Positions 1 to 12,414 are shown, numbered from the stretch's first letter. The stretch: DNA of 64,000 nt from Mycoplasma leachii PG50 (GCF_000183365.1 NC_014751.1:372001-436000); one strand, 5' to 3'. Made by a program: numbers and translations. Notes: generated by a model not told the origin, from the letters alone.

Positions 1-624
1 TTGATTGAATTCTTTTGCATCTCAGAACATAGATCTAGTTGAAGTAATTTCTTTTGGTAACTCTTTTGGAACAATTTGAATAGAAGTTGGCATAGCAACA
101 GCTCTTATATGTAATTTATCTGCATCATGATTGTCTTTATGCTCATAATATCCTATTTCAATAATTTCTTTTACTTCATTTAATTCTGTGTTTGATTTAT
201 CTGAAAAATCTTTTGCGTCTGTAGTTTTTATTTCATTAGTTTTTGGATCTCTATATTTTGTTAATTTTTTACCCTCTTTAACCTCACCAAAATCTAAACT
301 AATATTTCTTTCACCAATTTTAATATTAATTTTTTGATTTCCTTGTTTTTTAATAGGTCTATTTCTAGATTCATCTTTATTAGATAAATCAATTAATTCT
401 TTTTCTTTAGGATTATTTAATTTATCTTTAACCATTTCAACAATCATTGAATAATTTTTAGCACTAGTTATTTTATCTTTAAAATTATCGTTTCAAATAT
501 TTTGAACTTTTTGAGCTAATTGAGTTTCACTAATTGTACTATCAGTTGTTTTACATGCAATTACACTAGTTCCAATTGTAGCAATTAATGTCACTGAACC
601 CAAAACTGTTAATAGTTTTTTCAT
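1..624 (-). CDS. lipoprotein, unknown function (partial, runs off the window)
   Basis: The first 208 codons of a lipoprotein gene that continues past the left edge; no stop is reached, and the TGA codons in frame are read as Trp. The start ATG lies at 622-624, behind a Shine-Dalgarno-like GAAAGG. Residues 1-24 form a lipoprotein signal (MKKLLTVLGSVTLIATIG...) ending in a lipobox with Cys at about residue 24 (VIAC-K), so the mature protein should be anchored on the outer face of the membrane. The rest is hydrophilic and rich in Lys, Glu and Asn. I do not recognise a domain. The signal peptide resembles that of the Vmm-like proteins at 9.5-14.6 kb, but the mature part does not. Confidence 0.8.
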
Positions 625-740
625 TAAATGGCCTTTCAATTTGTTGCTTTTTTATCTAATATTCACACAACTAAACAGTTATATATATATTTAATGAATT
701 TTGTAAAAAATGTAGCTAAATTATTTTTTTATTATTTATA

Positions 741-776
741 AAAAATAAAAAATAGACCTTTTTAAAGATCTATTTA
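741..776 (-). terminator. Rho-independent terminator of the FtsX-like permease gene
   Basis: On the minus strand an 11-bp stem (AATAGATCTTT pairing with AAGGTCTATT, one G-U pair) is followed by a T-rich tail. It sits about 40 bp beyond the permease stop codon at 813. Confidence 0.65.
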
Positions 777-812
777 TTAAAAGAAATTAAATTTTAATTT
801 AATTAATAAATG

Positions 813-3800
813 TTATTCAATTTCATTTAAAACAACATTTGGTTGAGTTTTTCTAATTTTTCTAGTTGAAATTCAAATTGAAACAAAAAATGAACAAAGA
901 ATTAAAATTACACAAATTAATGGTGTTCATCATTGTGTTCCAATAGGTATAGAAATATCATTAATAAATAACTTATTAAAAATTATAATTGATATAAAAA
1001 TAATACTTATTGTTAAAAGAATAATTAGGATATTAAAGATTTTAGTAATACCTAACACATATCAAATCGTTTGACTATTTGTATAACCAATTGATCTTAA
1101 CATTATCATAAATGATTTATACTGACTTACATATATTCCGGTTATTAAGATAATTAATAATGAAGAAGATAAAACAATAGCAGTAATTATAATAATTGCT
1201 ATATAAATTGAAGTTTTAGTCAATTGGTCAATTAATTGTTTAGTTTGGGTTATAAGATTAATGTTAGAAATTGCAGTTTTATAATCACTTAAATTTAATA
1301 AATCAATAATTGCTAATCCTAATCTTTTTTCAGGAATAATAGAAACTGAACTTGTAATTGTTAAAGGTTCAGTTGTATTTGACAAAATTGTATTGTAATA
1401 GTAATGTGGTGAATAATTAAATACATCCTTTGTTTTTAAATAAGTATTATTTCAAGGATCTAAATTATTTTGTTTTTGTCAAGTTGTTGTTTTATAAGTA
1501 TTAAATAATTGGTTTTTTGCAATTATTTTAGAAGTATTAAATGGTTTATAATCATAATTTATAGACCTACTAATATCATAACCATAAATCATATTTGCTA
1601 AATCTGAATCAACAATAGCATATGACTTACCATATATATCACTAACTCCAACATTTTTTAATTTAATTTTAAGATTTTTATTAACATAATTTACTTTAAT
1701 ATTTTCTAGTTTTAAAATAGCTGGTATGTTTTGTCTTTTACCTAATGCTCTTCTATAAAATAATGCACTACCATTTAAAATTAAATTATCTAATGCAATA
1801 GTTGGAGAAGATTTTAAAACACCTTTAATTTTTTCATAATTGTTTGTAAATGCAAAATAAATATGACGCCTATTAATTCTTCTTTCTTGTTCTATTGAAA
1901 AATCATAAGGTCTTATTTCTAAATATTCAGTTATTTGATTATTAGTTAAAATTGAGTTTCAAGCATTTTTGACTGAAAGCGGAACTTGTTCAGACTTCAA
2001 TTTTTTTAAAGCTGGTTGAATGTATTCTCTAGTTTTTTGATCAGTTTTATCTAAATTAGCTTTTCAATCATCATTTGGTTCTTTATTATTTCCTCAACCT
2101 AAACTATATTTTGCAAAATCTTCTCAACTAATTTCATTTGAAATAGGAATAAATAATTTTAAATTTCTTAACTGATAATATGGTCTTAAAAATGACTTTA
2201 TAATTTCTCCATTATTATTAATAGCAAAATCACCAAATATTGGAGAATTTTCAACAATATTATCAACTTGTTTTTCTATACTCAAATCGTTATTATTTTC
2301 TAATTTATCTGAATAAAGATCTATAACTTGTCTTTGAGTAAACTTATTAACATCTAAATTATAAGGGTTTAAATAATAACTTTTAGTGTTATTAAAATCA
2401 ACTACTTCATAACCATAAGATGAATAATTATTTTTAGTATTAATACTTTGAATTGGTTGATCTATTCAATTATTATGTTTAGTTACATACTTAGTTTGTA
2501 AATAATCAGAATCATCATACAATCAAGCTTGTTTTGGTAGAACTTTAAAATCATTAGATTTAGTTTTATACATTAATTGATAATTTTTAGAACTAATATT
2601 TTCTAAAATATTTTGATTATGTTTTAGATTTTGATTTAAAGTTTGATTTAAAATAGTTGGAACTATTAAAGTATTAGTTTTTCTATTATAAAGAACTTGT
2701 TTAGTTTTATTTGAAACTAGATCAGCTCCATTATTTGTATAAGGAGAATTAATAATTTGATAAATATTTTGAATATCATTATTTGATAAAAAAACTTGAT
2801 CTTTTAGCTTTTGTTCTATTTTAAAACTATTTTGAGTTTTATCTAATCCTAAAATTTGATAATTAGTTTTTTTATCATTTATAAATGGTATAAAACTAGT
2901 TGCTAATTGATCTTTTTGACTAATAACATTTTGAGATTGAAAACCAAAAGCTAGTTGTGTTTTTCTAGAGTCATTTGTTAAATAAGATTTAATAAAAGGT
3001 GGGGCATAACCTAAAACTAAATTTAAAATTTTTTCTTTTCATTCAGTGTCTTTTTGAACTTTATTATCAAAAACAACTTCTAATATTCTTGAAACAAATT
3101 GAGTTAAAGGTTGAGTTGTGATATTTAAAAAATCTAATTTTGCTTTATCATTTTCAAAATGTTTGTTAAGATCTGCATCATTTAAAATATATGCATATAA
3201 TTGTTCAATAGTTCCAATTGAAATACTTCTACTATTTGCAATACTTAACTGATAAACTACTCAATCTAATAAATTAGTATATAAATCAGAAATACCACTT
3301 TCTAAATAATTTTTAATAAATGATTTATAAGGAGTTAAAATTTCAGCTTTGTTAGAATTTTTATTATCTATTTTATAAATTAAATTAGGTAGTATTGAAG
3401 AGTTTTGTACTGATAAAGTATAACTATTTGGATCATCATAATAACTAATGTTTTGATGAGTTGTTTTAATTGTTTTATAACTATTATCTAAATTTTGATG
3501 TCCATTTCAAAGATTAATAACATCTTTTCCTAACGGAGTATTAGTAACGTTATTAAAAATTTGATACTCATTATTATAATTAATATTTTTAAAATAAGTA
3601 TCTTTAGTATGTATTGCAATTGATGGAATTGCAATTCCTACTGAAGTAAATAAAGTTGCTATAAATAATAATATTAGTAGTAAACTAAAAGGTTTTTTTC
3701 CAGATTCAGTTAGTTTTAACATTAATAAAGTATTAAATCTTAACCTTTTAAATAAATATTTAGATAATCAATCAGTAAATTTTGGTTTTGCTCATTTTTT

Positions 3801-6134
3801 AGTATGATTAATAACTTCTAATACTGGTTTATTAATATTAATTACAGCAACAATAAATGAAAATAATCCAATTAAAACTCCAAAAACAATAACACTAATT
3901 ATGATTGAGATTCAATCAAATTCAATTACTTCAACTTTTAAACTAAAATAATCTTTAAAAATTCCAACAAATGGTACTTGTAAAATTGTTCCTAACATTC
4001 AACCTATTGGAATAGGAATAAAAACTAAAATTAAAGCATATCAAACATAAGAAATAGCTATAGTTTTACTATACACTCCATTTGCTTTTAAAATACCTAT
4101 TTGTTTTGCATTAGCTTGAACTGATTTAATAACTCCAACAAATACAGCTAAAGCGGAAATAAGAGCAATTAAACTAGAAGTTAAAAAAGTAGCTAAAGAA
4201 TATCAAAAAGTAGTTTTTTGATATAAAGTTCAATTTAATGAATATCAAGACTTATCAAAACTTAAAGTTTTATAAAAAGTATCTGCTTGATTTTGATCAT
4301 TATAAGCTTTGATATTTTCTCTAATTTTACTAGATTTTGAAAAATGATCTAAATAAACATTTTTTAAATTAGCTTTATTATTTTTTTTAATTAAAAAGAA
4401 ATTATAAATTGTTGTTTGGTCATTATTACTTGGATCGGTTTGATCACCAATAATTTGATTAATTGTTTTATCACTAGCATAAACCAATCCTCCTGAATCA
4501 GATTTTGGTAAAGGAACATTTGGATCTGAAGTTGGAAAAAATGAATATGTATCAACAGCATATCCTGAAACTACTAATCCAACTGCTTGACCTAAATTAA
4601 GACTAGAACCAATTTTTATTTTATTAGCCTTAGCAAATTGTCTACTAATAGTAATTTGACTAGCATTTAAAGAATTAGCTCCATTTAAAACTAAATAATT
4701 TGTATGATCTTGATTTGAAATATTAACAATTCTAAAAGTTTTTTTAGTAATTGGATCATTAAAAATTACTTCAGGTCTTATATATAAATCATATCCATTA
4801 GCAATTGCAATTAATTTGTGATGAGTTAAAAATGCACTAGTTATTAAAAACTCTTTACTTGTAGAGTTATTAATATCTTGATTAGAAATAAAAAAACCAG
4901 AAGCTTTATTAGTAATATTTAAAAAAGGATTAGTATTTAAAACTAATAAATCAACTAAATCATTATTTTTAAAAATTTCAGGTAGTTTATCAACATTTTG
5001 TGTGTAAATATTAGAACCTGATAAAAAACCTCTTAATTCATTTGTTTCACTATATTGAACTACTTTTTCAATCTCAATATTTTTATTTTCTTCTTTTATA
5101 AAAACAATTAGTGGCCTTAAAATTCCTTTAAAACCTTTATCAATAATGTCATTAAAAAAATTATCTTCTTTGTTTTTATTTAAAAAATTCATTTTTTCAA
5201 ATTCTGTTTTTAAAACAGTTTTATTAAAATGAGTAGTGTATTTATTTTGATTTGTAGTAATGTATTTTTCTCTAAATAAATAATTTAAATTTTCTTCAAA
5301 TTTAATTCCAAATAAAAACTCATACACAATTTTAGATATATTATCTTTTTGATCTTTTCATTTATCATGTCTTATAAAAGTTCTAATTGTTTTAAATAAA
5401 TATTGAGAAAAAGATTCAAAAGCATAATAAGAATAATAATAAATTTTTAATTCTTCAGGATGTTCTTTTTCTAATTTACTAATTAATTGTTTATTATTTA
5501 AAAATTCTAATCAAGTAAATGCTTTATTATCTTTTAAAAAGTATGTAAATCAATTTGGATTAGTTTTAGTATATTTACTAATAACTGTGTTATTAATTGC
5601 TTGATCATTTTTATTTAATAAATCAATCATTGTACTAAATAATAAGTCATTGATTTCAAAATCAAAGTCTTCTTGATTTTTAGCTACTTCTTCATCTTCT
5701 TGATCTTTTAAAAATAAATTTTTATTTTTTTCACTAGTTCAAATTTTTTTAAACTCATCTGAACTAATTACTTTAGTTAATAAAGTTTCTTGTCCATAAA
5801 ACTTATTGAAATATAAATTAAAATTACTAAAACCTTCATCATTAAATCCAGTATATTCTTTGTTTATAAAATCAAAAATAGGAATAAATAAAGGATCACC
5901 ATTTTCTGGTTTTGCTTTATTTCCTACAACTATTTGATAAGTTGAATCAAATTTTTGACTTTTAGAATTATTAACTATTTGATCATATGCAATTTTTAAA
6001 CGTTTGTTAGTTGTAAAAGAGATTGTTAAAATACTAGAAGCTATAAAAGTTAAAAAAATAATGATAATTAGTTGTAATTTAAATTTTAAGATTCATTTTA
6101 AGCCTTGTTTAAGCATTAAAAATAAATTACCCAT
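813..6134 (-). CDS. large FtsX-like ABC transporter permease (1773 aa)
   Basis: One continuous reading frame when TGA is Trp. The N-terminal membrane segment (about residues 8-35) is followed by a long extracellular-type region of about 600 residues. A first block of membrane segments lies near residues 640-850, a second large soluble region near 850-1620, and a C-terminal block of about three membrane helices near 1625-1760. This layout of two permease blocks with big external loops fits the FtsX/MacB-type permease family found in mollicutes. These act with a separate ATPase in lipoprotein or substrate handling, but no ATPase gene is adjacent here. The start was set at 6134 (MGNLFLMLKQG...); an alternative ATG lies in frame at 6116. 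It is divergent from the broken gene at 6359, and the two may share a control region. Substrate unknown. Confidence 0.85.
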
Positions 6135-6297
6135 CTATTGCTTGTCCATATCTAATTATTTATAAAATAATATCGATAAGATTTTATAAGTATTTATTCA
6201 AAATACAAATATTAATGAGTTATTTTTTAAAAATAAAAAAATAAAAATAAAAATAATAGTAATTAATTATATAGATTATTATTTAAAAAATCAAGTA

Positions 6298-6324
6298 TTG
6301 ATAAGTAATTTAGCACTATATAAA
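6298..6324 (+). promoter_or_regulatory. possible promoter of the broken gene at 6359
   Basis: TTGATA at 6298-6303 and TATAAA at 6319-6324 with a 15-bp spacer, shorter than ideal. It lies 35 bp before the start codon in the 220-bp gap between two divergent genes. Assigned by eye only. Confidence 0.3.
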
Positions 6325-6358
6325 CTATCTGTGAAAAAAAATTTTATGTAGGGGTAAT

Positions 6359-9300
6359 ATGAAAAAATCTGTTAAAAAAGCAAAACCGTTAATAATTAGT
6401 TTAATAGTGGTTTTTGCTTTTGTTAGCGGATTTTTTATTTTTATTAAATCTTATGTAGATTCATCAAAGCAAAATTATCTTAATAAAATTCAAAACTATA
6501 TTGATGCAAGTTCTTATTTAGCTAAAAGTAAAATCTTAAAAAATGTTGAAGATTTAAATGAAGATTATGTTAATTAAAAATTAAGTGAACAATATTTAGA
6601 ACAAGAATTTGGTAAAAATTTTATTTGAAAACCAGAAAATAGCAATACTAGTTTAAAAAATAAAGTATCAGATATTTATCGAACTTATTTTGGAAAATCA
6701 ATTGATGTTATTGAAAAAGATTTAAAGCTACAATATAGAAATGATGATAAAAGTTTAACTGATATTTCAGATTTAAAAAATGGAGAGTTTATTCCTAAAA
6801 ATATTGATAAAATTACAGCTTTAAGTAAATCTTCAGAAGATTTTTTAAATGGGTTTTCTCCTTCTTTTGCTTCTTTAGGGTTATCTTTATTTCAATCTCA
6901 AGTAATAAAAAATCAAGATAATTTAAATAAAATAAAAAATAACCAATTTCTTAAACAAATTGTTGATTTTACTAACAATAATCAACCACTTATCAAATTA
7001 CTAACAAAGATTTTTTCAACTAAAAAAATAGAAAAAGACTATTATAAAGATTTAACTATTAAACAAGCTTTTAATAAGAATATTAATTTAATTAGTACTA
7101 GTTTAACTAATAAATCTTATGAAAAACATAATGAAGATCATTTTGCTGATGATTTAAGTGATTTTGTAATTCAAAATGTTACTAAAATAGTTAAAGAAGA
7201 ATGAAACAAACAGGACAAAATTGAAATTATAGATAAATTTAAAAATATTTTTAATAGATTAAAAGATTATTTTTTTAAATTTGATTATTTAAAAATAGTT
7301 GACAATTTATTTAGATATGTTCAGTCTGAATTGTATTTTACTATGTATTATGTAGTTAACGAAGACTTAACAGATCCAAATCAGTTGTTAAATCAAAAAA
7401 TAGAAGATAAAAAATTTGAAACTTTAGTTAATAATAAATTAGATTTTAGTTTATTAATTAATGGTTTGACTAAAGTTTTAGAAAGTCAAAAATATACAAC
7501 TAGACTATTAGATTTTTTATTTAAAAGAGCAGATAAATCTAAGATTTATTTTGATCATCACAAAATTCCAGAAAATGTTGGAACAAGTAGTCTTATACTA
7601 GATCTTATAAATTTTGTACAAAAAACTATTTTAAAAACTAATAAGTTAATTAAAGATACAATTGAAGGTTTAGAAGATTATATTGAAAAAAATATGTATC
7701 AGTTAAGAAATAAAATTAGAGATACAATAATGAATTTTTTAAAAAAGAATGTTAATTCATTTTCGCATTCAGTAGATTTTGGCTACATTCCAAATAAAGA
7801 AGAATATAATAGATTAACTGTTCAAATATTTACCAGAGCGTTTTTTACTAAATTGTATTATGTAGATGCTAATATTTATATTTTTGGAAAAGATGGTTTA
7901 ATTACAAAAATTTTTGATTTGTTCAAACAAATTGGAAACTCTATTTCAGCTACTAGTTCTAATACATTTAATTATTTAAAGTATGTTTTATATAGAGATT
8001 CAAGTCCAGTGATTGACTTTAAAGGTAATTTTGAAGAAATTACAAAACTTATAGATATTGGTAATGAACTATTTAGTAATCAAAAAATGTTAAATATTGA
8101 TTTACGAATAACATTTTTAAAACAAATTGCAAATATTAAAGGTATTTATGGAGTTATTAATTTACCAAATGAATTAGATTCACTTAAAGATTTCTTAAAA
8201 ACATTTGGACTTAGTTCATTTATTAAAAAAGTTGAAGATGGAGTAAAACCATTACAAGACATTTTAGATCTTTTAAAAGAATTTGGTTTTATTAATGATA
8301 CTAAAGAATTTTTAAAACAATTTGATGAGTATGTAAAAAAAATAATTGAATATTTACCCAAAAAATATCAAAGTGTTAATACTCTTTTAAATTATGATTT
8401 AATTTCAAATATTTATCCTAAAAATTCTACTACCACTAATTTTGCTAACGATTTTACAACTAAACTAGCTGAATTTTTATTTCCAAAAACAAATCAAGCT
8501 GATGATGATAAGCTTTTATTACCAGTTATTAGATTAGTTAGATATGATAGAAATAAAAAAATTACTAGTGTTAGTCAGATAAAACAAGCGCTTGCTGATT
8601 ATTCAAAAAAAATTATTTCTAAAGAATCACTATTTAAAAATCTTATTAACATTAGAGATTTTAAAATTGAATTACCAGATATTGTTTTACAACATTTAGG
8701 TATAGAAAACTTAAAGAATTTAACTATATTAGAGTTATTACAAATTATTAGTAAATACATTAATGAGTTTATTAATCATAATCAAAATGAATCATTGAGT
8801 TTTGATCTATCTTCAATTGGATATTTCTTACAAGCTTTAAGTACTACAGTTGATATTACTTATTCTAATAATAAAAAAGTTGAAAAAAAGAATTTAATTA
8901 AAGCTTTATATGATGATTTAGATTCTTTTGATCATAAAAATGATGAAAATAACAAAGGAAGACCAGAAGCATCTTTTTATAATTGAGACTCAATTACTTT
9001 TAAGTTTAGTGAAACAGATAATAAAACTATTGATTTAAAACAAATTAAAAGTGACTTTTCATACTCGCCTTTACATTTACTTTTAGGAATTGATTTAAAT
9101 AAAGCTCAATATATTAAAAATACTATTGGTTATGCTTTAGCTACATTAATTGGTGGATTAACTAAAACTGATGAAAACTATCAATTAGCTAATGAAAATA
9201 AAAAATCAGTAATAACTATTTTTTCAATTTTAAACTTTACTTTAAAAAATTATCAATCTATTTTAAAAGATTTAGAATATAAAAAAGCTGGAGTTTATTA

Positions 9301-9496
9301 TAAAAAAGATTCATGACAAACTCAATTAATTAGTAGTAATGATAAAGAAATTAAATATTATTTAATTAGAAAACTAACTTCAGATAATGAAATTAATAAA
9401 AAAGTAGGAAAACGTTTTGAAATAACACTAACAAACGATCAAAACACTTCTTATTGAAAAATATCAAATATCATAGCTTTAGATTATAAACATTAG
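6359..9496 (+). pseudogene. large membrane-anchored helical protein, interrupted by an in-frame TAA
   Basis: The frame from ATG 6359 (SD-like AGGGG just upstream) runs 1045 codons to TAG 9494-9496. A single TAA at 6575-6577 stops it after 72 residues; the frame is otherwise open, with TGA as Trp. Residues 1-35 carry a charged N-terminus and one membrane helix (IISLIVVFAFVSGFFIFI) without a lipobox Cys, so the product would be anchored and mostly outside. The remainder is Lys/Asn/Ile-rich and predicted largely helical, with no motif I recognise. It may belong to a family of long mollicute surface proteins. If translation stops at TAA only a short membrane peptide is made; re-initiation downstream is possible but no good start site is evident. 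It is divergent from the FtsX-like permease and runs directly into the lipoprotein array. Confidence 0.75.
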
Positions 9497-9514
9497 TTGA
9501 CAGTGGAGAAATAT

Positions 9515-10027
9515 ATGAAAAACTTATTAACAATATTTGGTTCTATTAGTTTAATTAGTATGACTAGTATTACATCAATTGCTTGTAAAAATATAAATAA
9601 ATCAAAAAAAGAAGAACCATCTAATAAAGAAAAAGAAAAAAACAAACAAGCTGATGATAATAAAGAACCTAAAGAAAATTCTGAACAACCTAAAAGAACA
9701 AAAGAAGAAAATTTTGAGTTAATTAAAAAATATGGTATAGAAGTTTATAATTTATTACTATCTTTAAAAAATGACGAACATTTAAGTAAACCAGAAAATT
9801 CTGAATTATTAAGATTAGTAAAAGATATATCAGAACTTTATAAAGGATTAGGTCGTTTTAAAACAATAGATGAATTTAAAAATGAATTTAATTCTGATAA
9901 ATGAAAAAATAAAGGTTCAAGTAAATCATCTGAAGAATTTTTAAATAAGTTGTTTGAACAATGAGATAAGACTGTTACAGAATATGAAAAACAAAAAGAT
10001 AGTATTTTAAAGATATTAAAGCAATAG
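9515..10027 (+). CDS. Vmm-like lipoprotein, unit 1 (no own promoter)
   Basis: 170 aa. The start ATG 9515 follows GGAGAA. The lipoprotein signal is MKNLLTIFGSISLISM..., with lipobox Cys at about residue 25 (SIAC-K). A Lys/Glu/Pro-rich linker follows, 32 residues shorter than in units 2-4, then a conserved C-terminal domain of about 100 residues that contains two UGA Trp codons. The stop is TAG, where the other units have TAA. The C-terminal sequence is the same type as unit 3 (VYNLLLSLKNDEHLSKPEN). Unlike units 2-4, it begins only 18 bp after the preceding broken gene and has no TA-repeat promoter, so expression would need read-through. The family corresponds to the small phase-variable lipoproteins Vmm/Vmc of the mycoides cluster. 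Confidence 0.8.
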
Positions 10028-10077
10028 TATAGTTTAAATCACAAGAATACTACTTATTTACCCTAAAAACGCTTTAT

Positions 10078-10561
10078 ATGAAAAAAATAAGAAAAGACTA
10101 AAGAAGAATCTAAAAAAGAAAAAAAATCTGAAGAAAGAATAGATTCTCTAAAAAATGACAAAAATTTAGGGAATTTTGAACCAGATAAGAGAAATATTTT
10201 GCCTCAAGCAACAATTAGAGAAGCAGTAACTAAAAAAAGTATTTCTCCATCAGAGTTACAAAAATTTGAAGTTGATTATGAAAAGAAAATAGTTAAGGTA
10301 ATATCATCTAAATCAAACAATCAAGAAATAGAGTTCACATTTACTAGTTTTCTTGACTTAGGAAAAATTCAAAACACTATTAAGAATGGAAGATCTTATA
10401 CAAATATCAAAAAAATTAAAGAAACAATAGCTAAAAAAATGGGTGTTAAGCAAGATGAATTAAAGGAGTTAGATGTTAACACCAATGACACTGGAACTGT
10501 TCGTTCTACAAAATTTTCTGGTACATTAGCTTTTAAATTTTCTTCCAATGATACAAAATAA
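10078..10561 (+). pseudogene. broken second lipoprotein gene, unit 1
   Basis: ATG 10078 opens a lipoprotein-like start (MKKIRKD) that hits TAA after seven codons. The body lies in another frame and stays open to TAA 10559-10561. Its last ~120 codons (from about 10199) encode a domain containing KKMGVKQDELKELDVN, ending in SNDTK. A similar start at 14635 in unit 4 is followed by a hydrophobic signal region; here that region is missing, as if deleted, leaving start and body out of frame. The 120-residue domain resembles the repeated C-terminal domains of mycoplasma lipoproteins, but I cannot place it firmly. No start codon with a Shine-Dalgarno site serves the domain. Confidence 0.65.
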
Positions 10562-10579
10562 ATGAAAAAGTAATATTTA

Positions 10580-10617
10580 AAAGTCTCTAGCATATGAAGT
10601 CTAGAGACTTTTTTGTT
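10580..10617 (+). terminator. terminator, unit 1
   Basis: A strong hairpin, AAGTCTCTAG pairing with CTAGAGACTT, followed by TTTTTTGTTTT. It ends unit 1 and insulates unit 2. Confidence 0.85.
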
Positions 10618-10818
10618 TTAAAGTAGTAACAATTTAACACACTTTTCAATTATTTAATGTTCTAAATGTTTTTTTGAATATTTTTTAAAGATAATTAGGA
10701 AAAAGTTTTTATTATTTGAAATAAATGTTTACTTGCAAATAACCATTATACCTTAAATTATTTTCTTAATCTAAATACTATAAATGTTGATTAAAAAGAT
10801 AATAAATCTCATTCTGAC

Positions 10819-10834
10819 AGTTTAACCATAAACT
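10819..10834. promoter_or_regulatory. inverted repeat upstream of the unit 2 promoter
   Basis: AGTTTA-ACCA-TAAACT lies about 30 bp before the -35 box, next to the relatively GC-rich stretch CTAGGCGAGCC. It is conserved in units 2-4. It could be a protein-binding site or a short RNA hairpin; the role is unknown. Confidence 0.35.
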
Positions 10835-10864
10835 AGGCGAGCCAACTCAATCGTAAAAATACAC

Positions 10865-10897
10865 TTGACATTATATATATATATATATATATATAAT
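10865..10897 (+). promoter_or_regulatory. phase-variable promoter of unit 2, 12 TA repeats
   Basis: TTGACA at 10865-10870 and TATAAT at 10892-10897 are joined by a TA-dinucleotide run. There are 12 TA counting those inside the -10 box, which gives a 21-bp spacer. For Vmm it is known that TA number switches expression by changing this spacing. At 21 bp the promoter is predicted to be off or weak. Confidence 0.8.
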
Positions 10898-10939
10898 GTG
10901 TCTTGCCAAAAGATAAAAGCCAATTGTAAAGGACATTAT

Positions 10940-11548
10940 ATGAAAAAATTATTAACAATATTTGGTTCTATTAGTTTAATTAGTATGACTAGTATTACAT
11001 CAATTGCTTGTAAAAATATAAATAAATCAAAAAAAGAAGAACGATCTAAACCCGACAGAACTCCAAAAACTCCTGAAAGTGATAAAACTAAACCTAGTGA
11101 AGAAACTAGAAAAGAAGATAAAGAAGAAGATAAAAATAAACAACCTGATGATAATAAAGAACCTAAAGAAAATTCTGAACAAGCTGATCAACCTGAAAAT
11201 TCTGAACAACCTAAAAGAACAAAAGAAGAAAATTTTGAGTTAATTAAAAAATATGGTACAGAAGTTCATGATTTATTACTATCTTTAGAAAATAACGAAC
11301 ATTTAAGTAAACTAGAAAATTCTGAATTATTAAGATTAGTAAAAAATATATCAGACCTTTATAAAGGATTAGGTCGTTTTAAAACAATAGATGAATTTAA
11401 AAATGAATTTAATTCTGATAAATGAAAAAATAAAGGTTCAAGTAAATCATTTGATGAATTTTCAAAAGAGTTGTTTGAACAATGAGATAAGACTGTTACA
11501 GAATATGAAAAACAAAAAGATAGTATTTTAAAGATATTAAAGCAATAA
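10940..11548 (+). CDS. vmm: Vmm-like phase-variable lipoprotein, unit 2
   Basis: 202 aa. Start ATG 10940 follows AAAGGA by six bases, about 43 bases after the -10 box. Signal peptide and lipobox (SIAC-K, Cys about 25) as in unit 1. Residues 33-90 are a low-complexity Lys/Glu/Asp/Pro linker with repeated EDK and ENSEQ motifs. The C-terminal ~100 residues carry allele type B (VHDLLLSLENNEHLSKLEN; SFDEFSKELFEQ), shared with unit 4. TGA codons at about 11422 and 11482 are Trp. Expected to be a surface lipoprotein whose production is switched by TA-repeat length; molecular function unknown. An upstream GTG in frame (10898) lies inside the promoter-leader and is unlikely to be the start. Confidence 0.88.
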
Positions 11549-11598
11549 TATAGTTTAGATCACAAGAATACTACTTATTTACCCTAAAAACGCTTTAT

Positions 11599-12082
11599 AT
11601 GAAAAAAATAAGAAAAGACTAAAGAAGAATCTAAAAAATAATAAAAATCTGAAGAAAAAATAGATTCTCCAAAAAATGACAAAAATTTAGGGAATTTTGA
11701 ACCAGATAAGAGAAATATTTTGCCTCAAGCAACAATTAGAGAAGCAGTAACTAAAAAAAGTATTTCTCCATCAGAGTTACAAAAATTTGAAGTTGATTAT
11801 GAAAAGAAAATAGTTAAGGTAATATCATCTAAATCAAACAATCAAGAAATAGAGTTCACATTTACTAGTTTTCTTGACTTAGGAAAAATTCAAAACACTA
11901 TTAAGAATGGAAGATCTTATACAAATATCAAAAAAATTAAAGAAACAATAGCTAAAAAAATGGGTGTTAAGCAAGATGAATTAAAGGAGTTAGATGTTAA
12001 CACCAATGACACTGGAACTGTTCGTTCTACAAAATTTTCTGGTACATTAGCTTTTAAATTTTCTTCCAATGATACAAAATAA
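11599..12082 (+). pseudogene. broken second lipoprotein gene, unit 2
   Basis: Same structure as the copy at 10078, with a seven-codon opening that ends in TAA. Here the body has two extra adjacent stops (TAA TAA at about 11638-11643), and a few bases differ from unit 1 before the ~120-codon end. That end, from 11720, encodes exactly the same residues as in units 1 and 3. The upstream half has decayed further than in unit 1, while the downstream half has not changed. Confidence 0.65.
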
Positions 12083-12100
12083 ATGAAAAAGTAATATTTA

Positions 12101-12140
12101 AAAGTCTCTAGCATATGAAGTCTAGAGACTTTTTTGTTTT
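12101..12140 (+). terminator. terminator, unit 2
   Basis: Same hairpin and T run as at 10580. Confidence 0.85.
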
Positions 12141-12339
12141 AAAGTAGTAACAATTTAACACACTTTTCAATTATTTAATGTTCTAAATGTTTTTTTGAAT
12201 ATTTTTTAAAGATAATTAGGAAAAAGTTTTTATTATTTGAAATAAATGTTTACTTGCAAATAACCATTATACCTTAAATTATTTTCTTAATCTAAATACT
12301 ATAAATGTTGATTAAAAAGATAATAAATCTCATTCTGAC

Positions 12340-12355
12340 AGTTTAACCATAAACT
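12340..12355. promoter_or_regulatory. inverted repeat upstream of the unit 3 promoter
   Basis: AGTTTA-ACCA-TAAACT, identical in sequence and spacing to the copies in units 2 and 4. Confidence 0.35.
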
Positions 12356-12385
12356 AGGCGAGCCAACTCAATCGTAAAAATACAC

Positions 12386-12414
12386 TTGACATTATATATA
12401 TATATATATATAAT
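12386..12414 (+). promoter_or_regulatory. phase-variable promoter of unit 3, 10 TA repeats (predicted ON)
   Basis: TTGACA at 12386-12391 and TATAAT at 12409-12414 with exactly 17 bp between them, the optimum for a sigma-70-type promoter. The run has 10 TA, counting those in the -10 box. This is the only one of the three TA promoters here with ideal spacing. Confidence 0.85.

Noticed and set aside
813..6134. Many separate short genes instead of one permease
   Set aside because: The pieces lie in one frame and are separated only by TGA, which is Trp in this lineage.
6575..6577. Recoding of TAA as an amino acid
   Set aside because: TAA is used as the normal stop of many genes here; a nonsense change is simpler.
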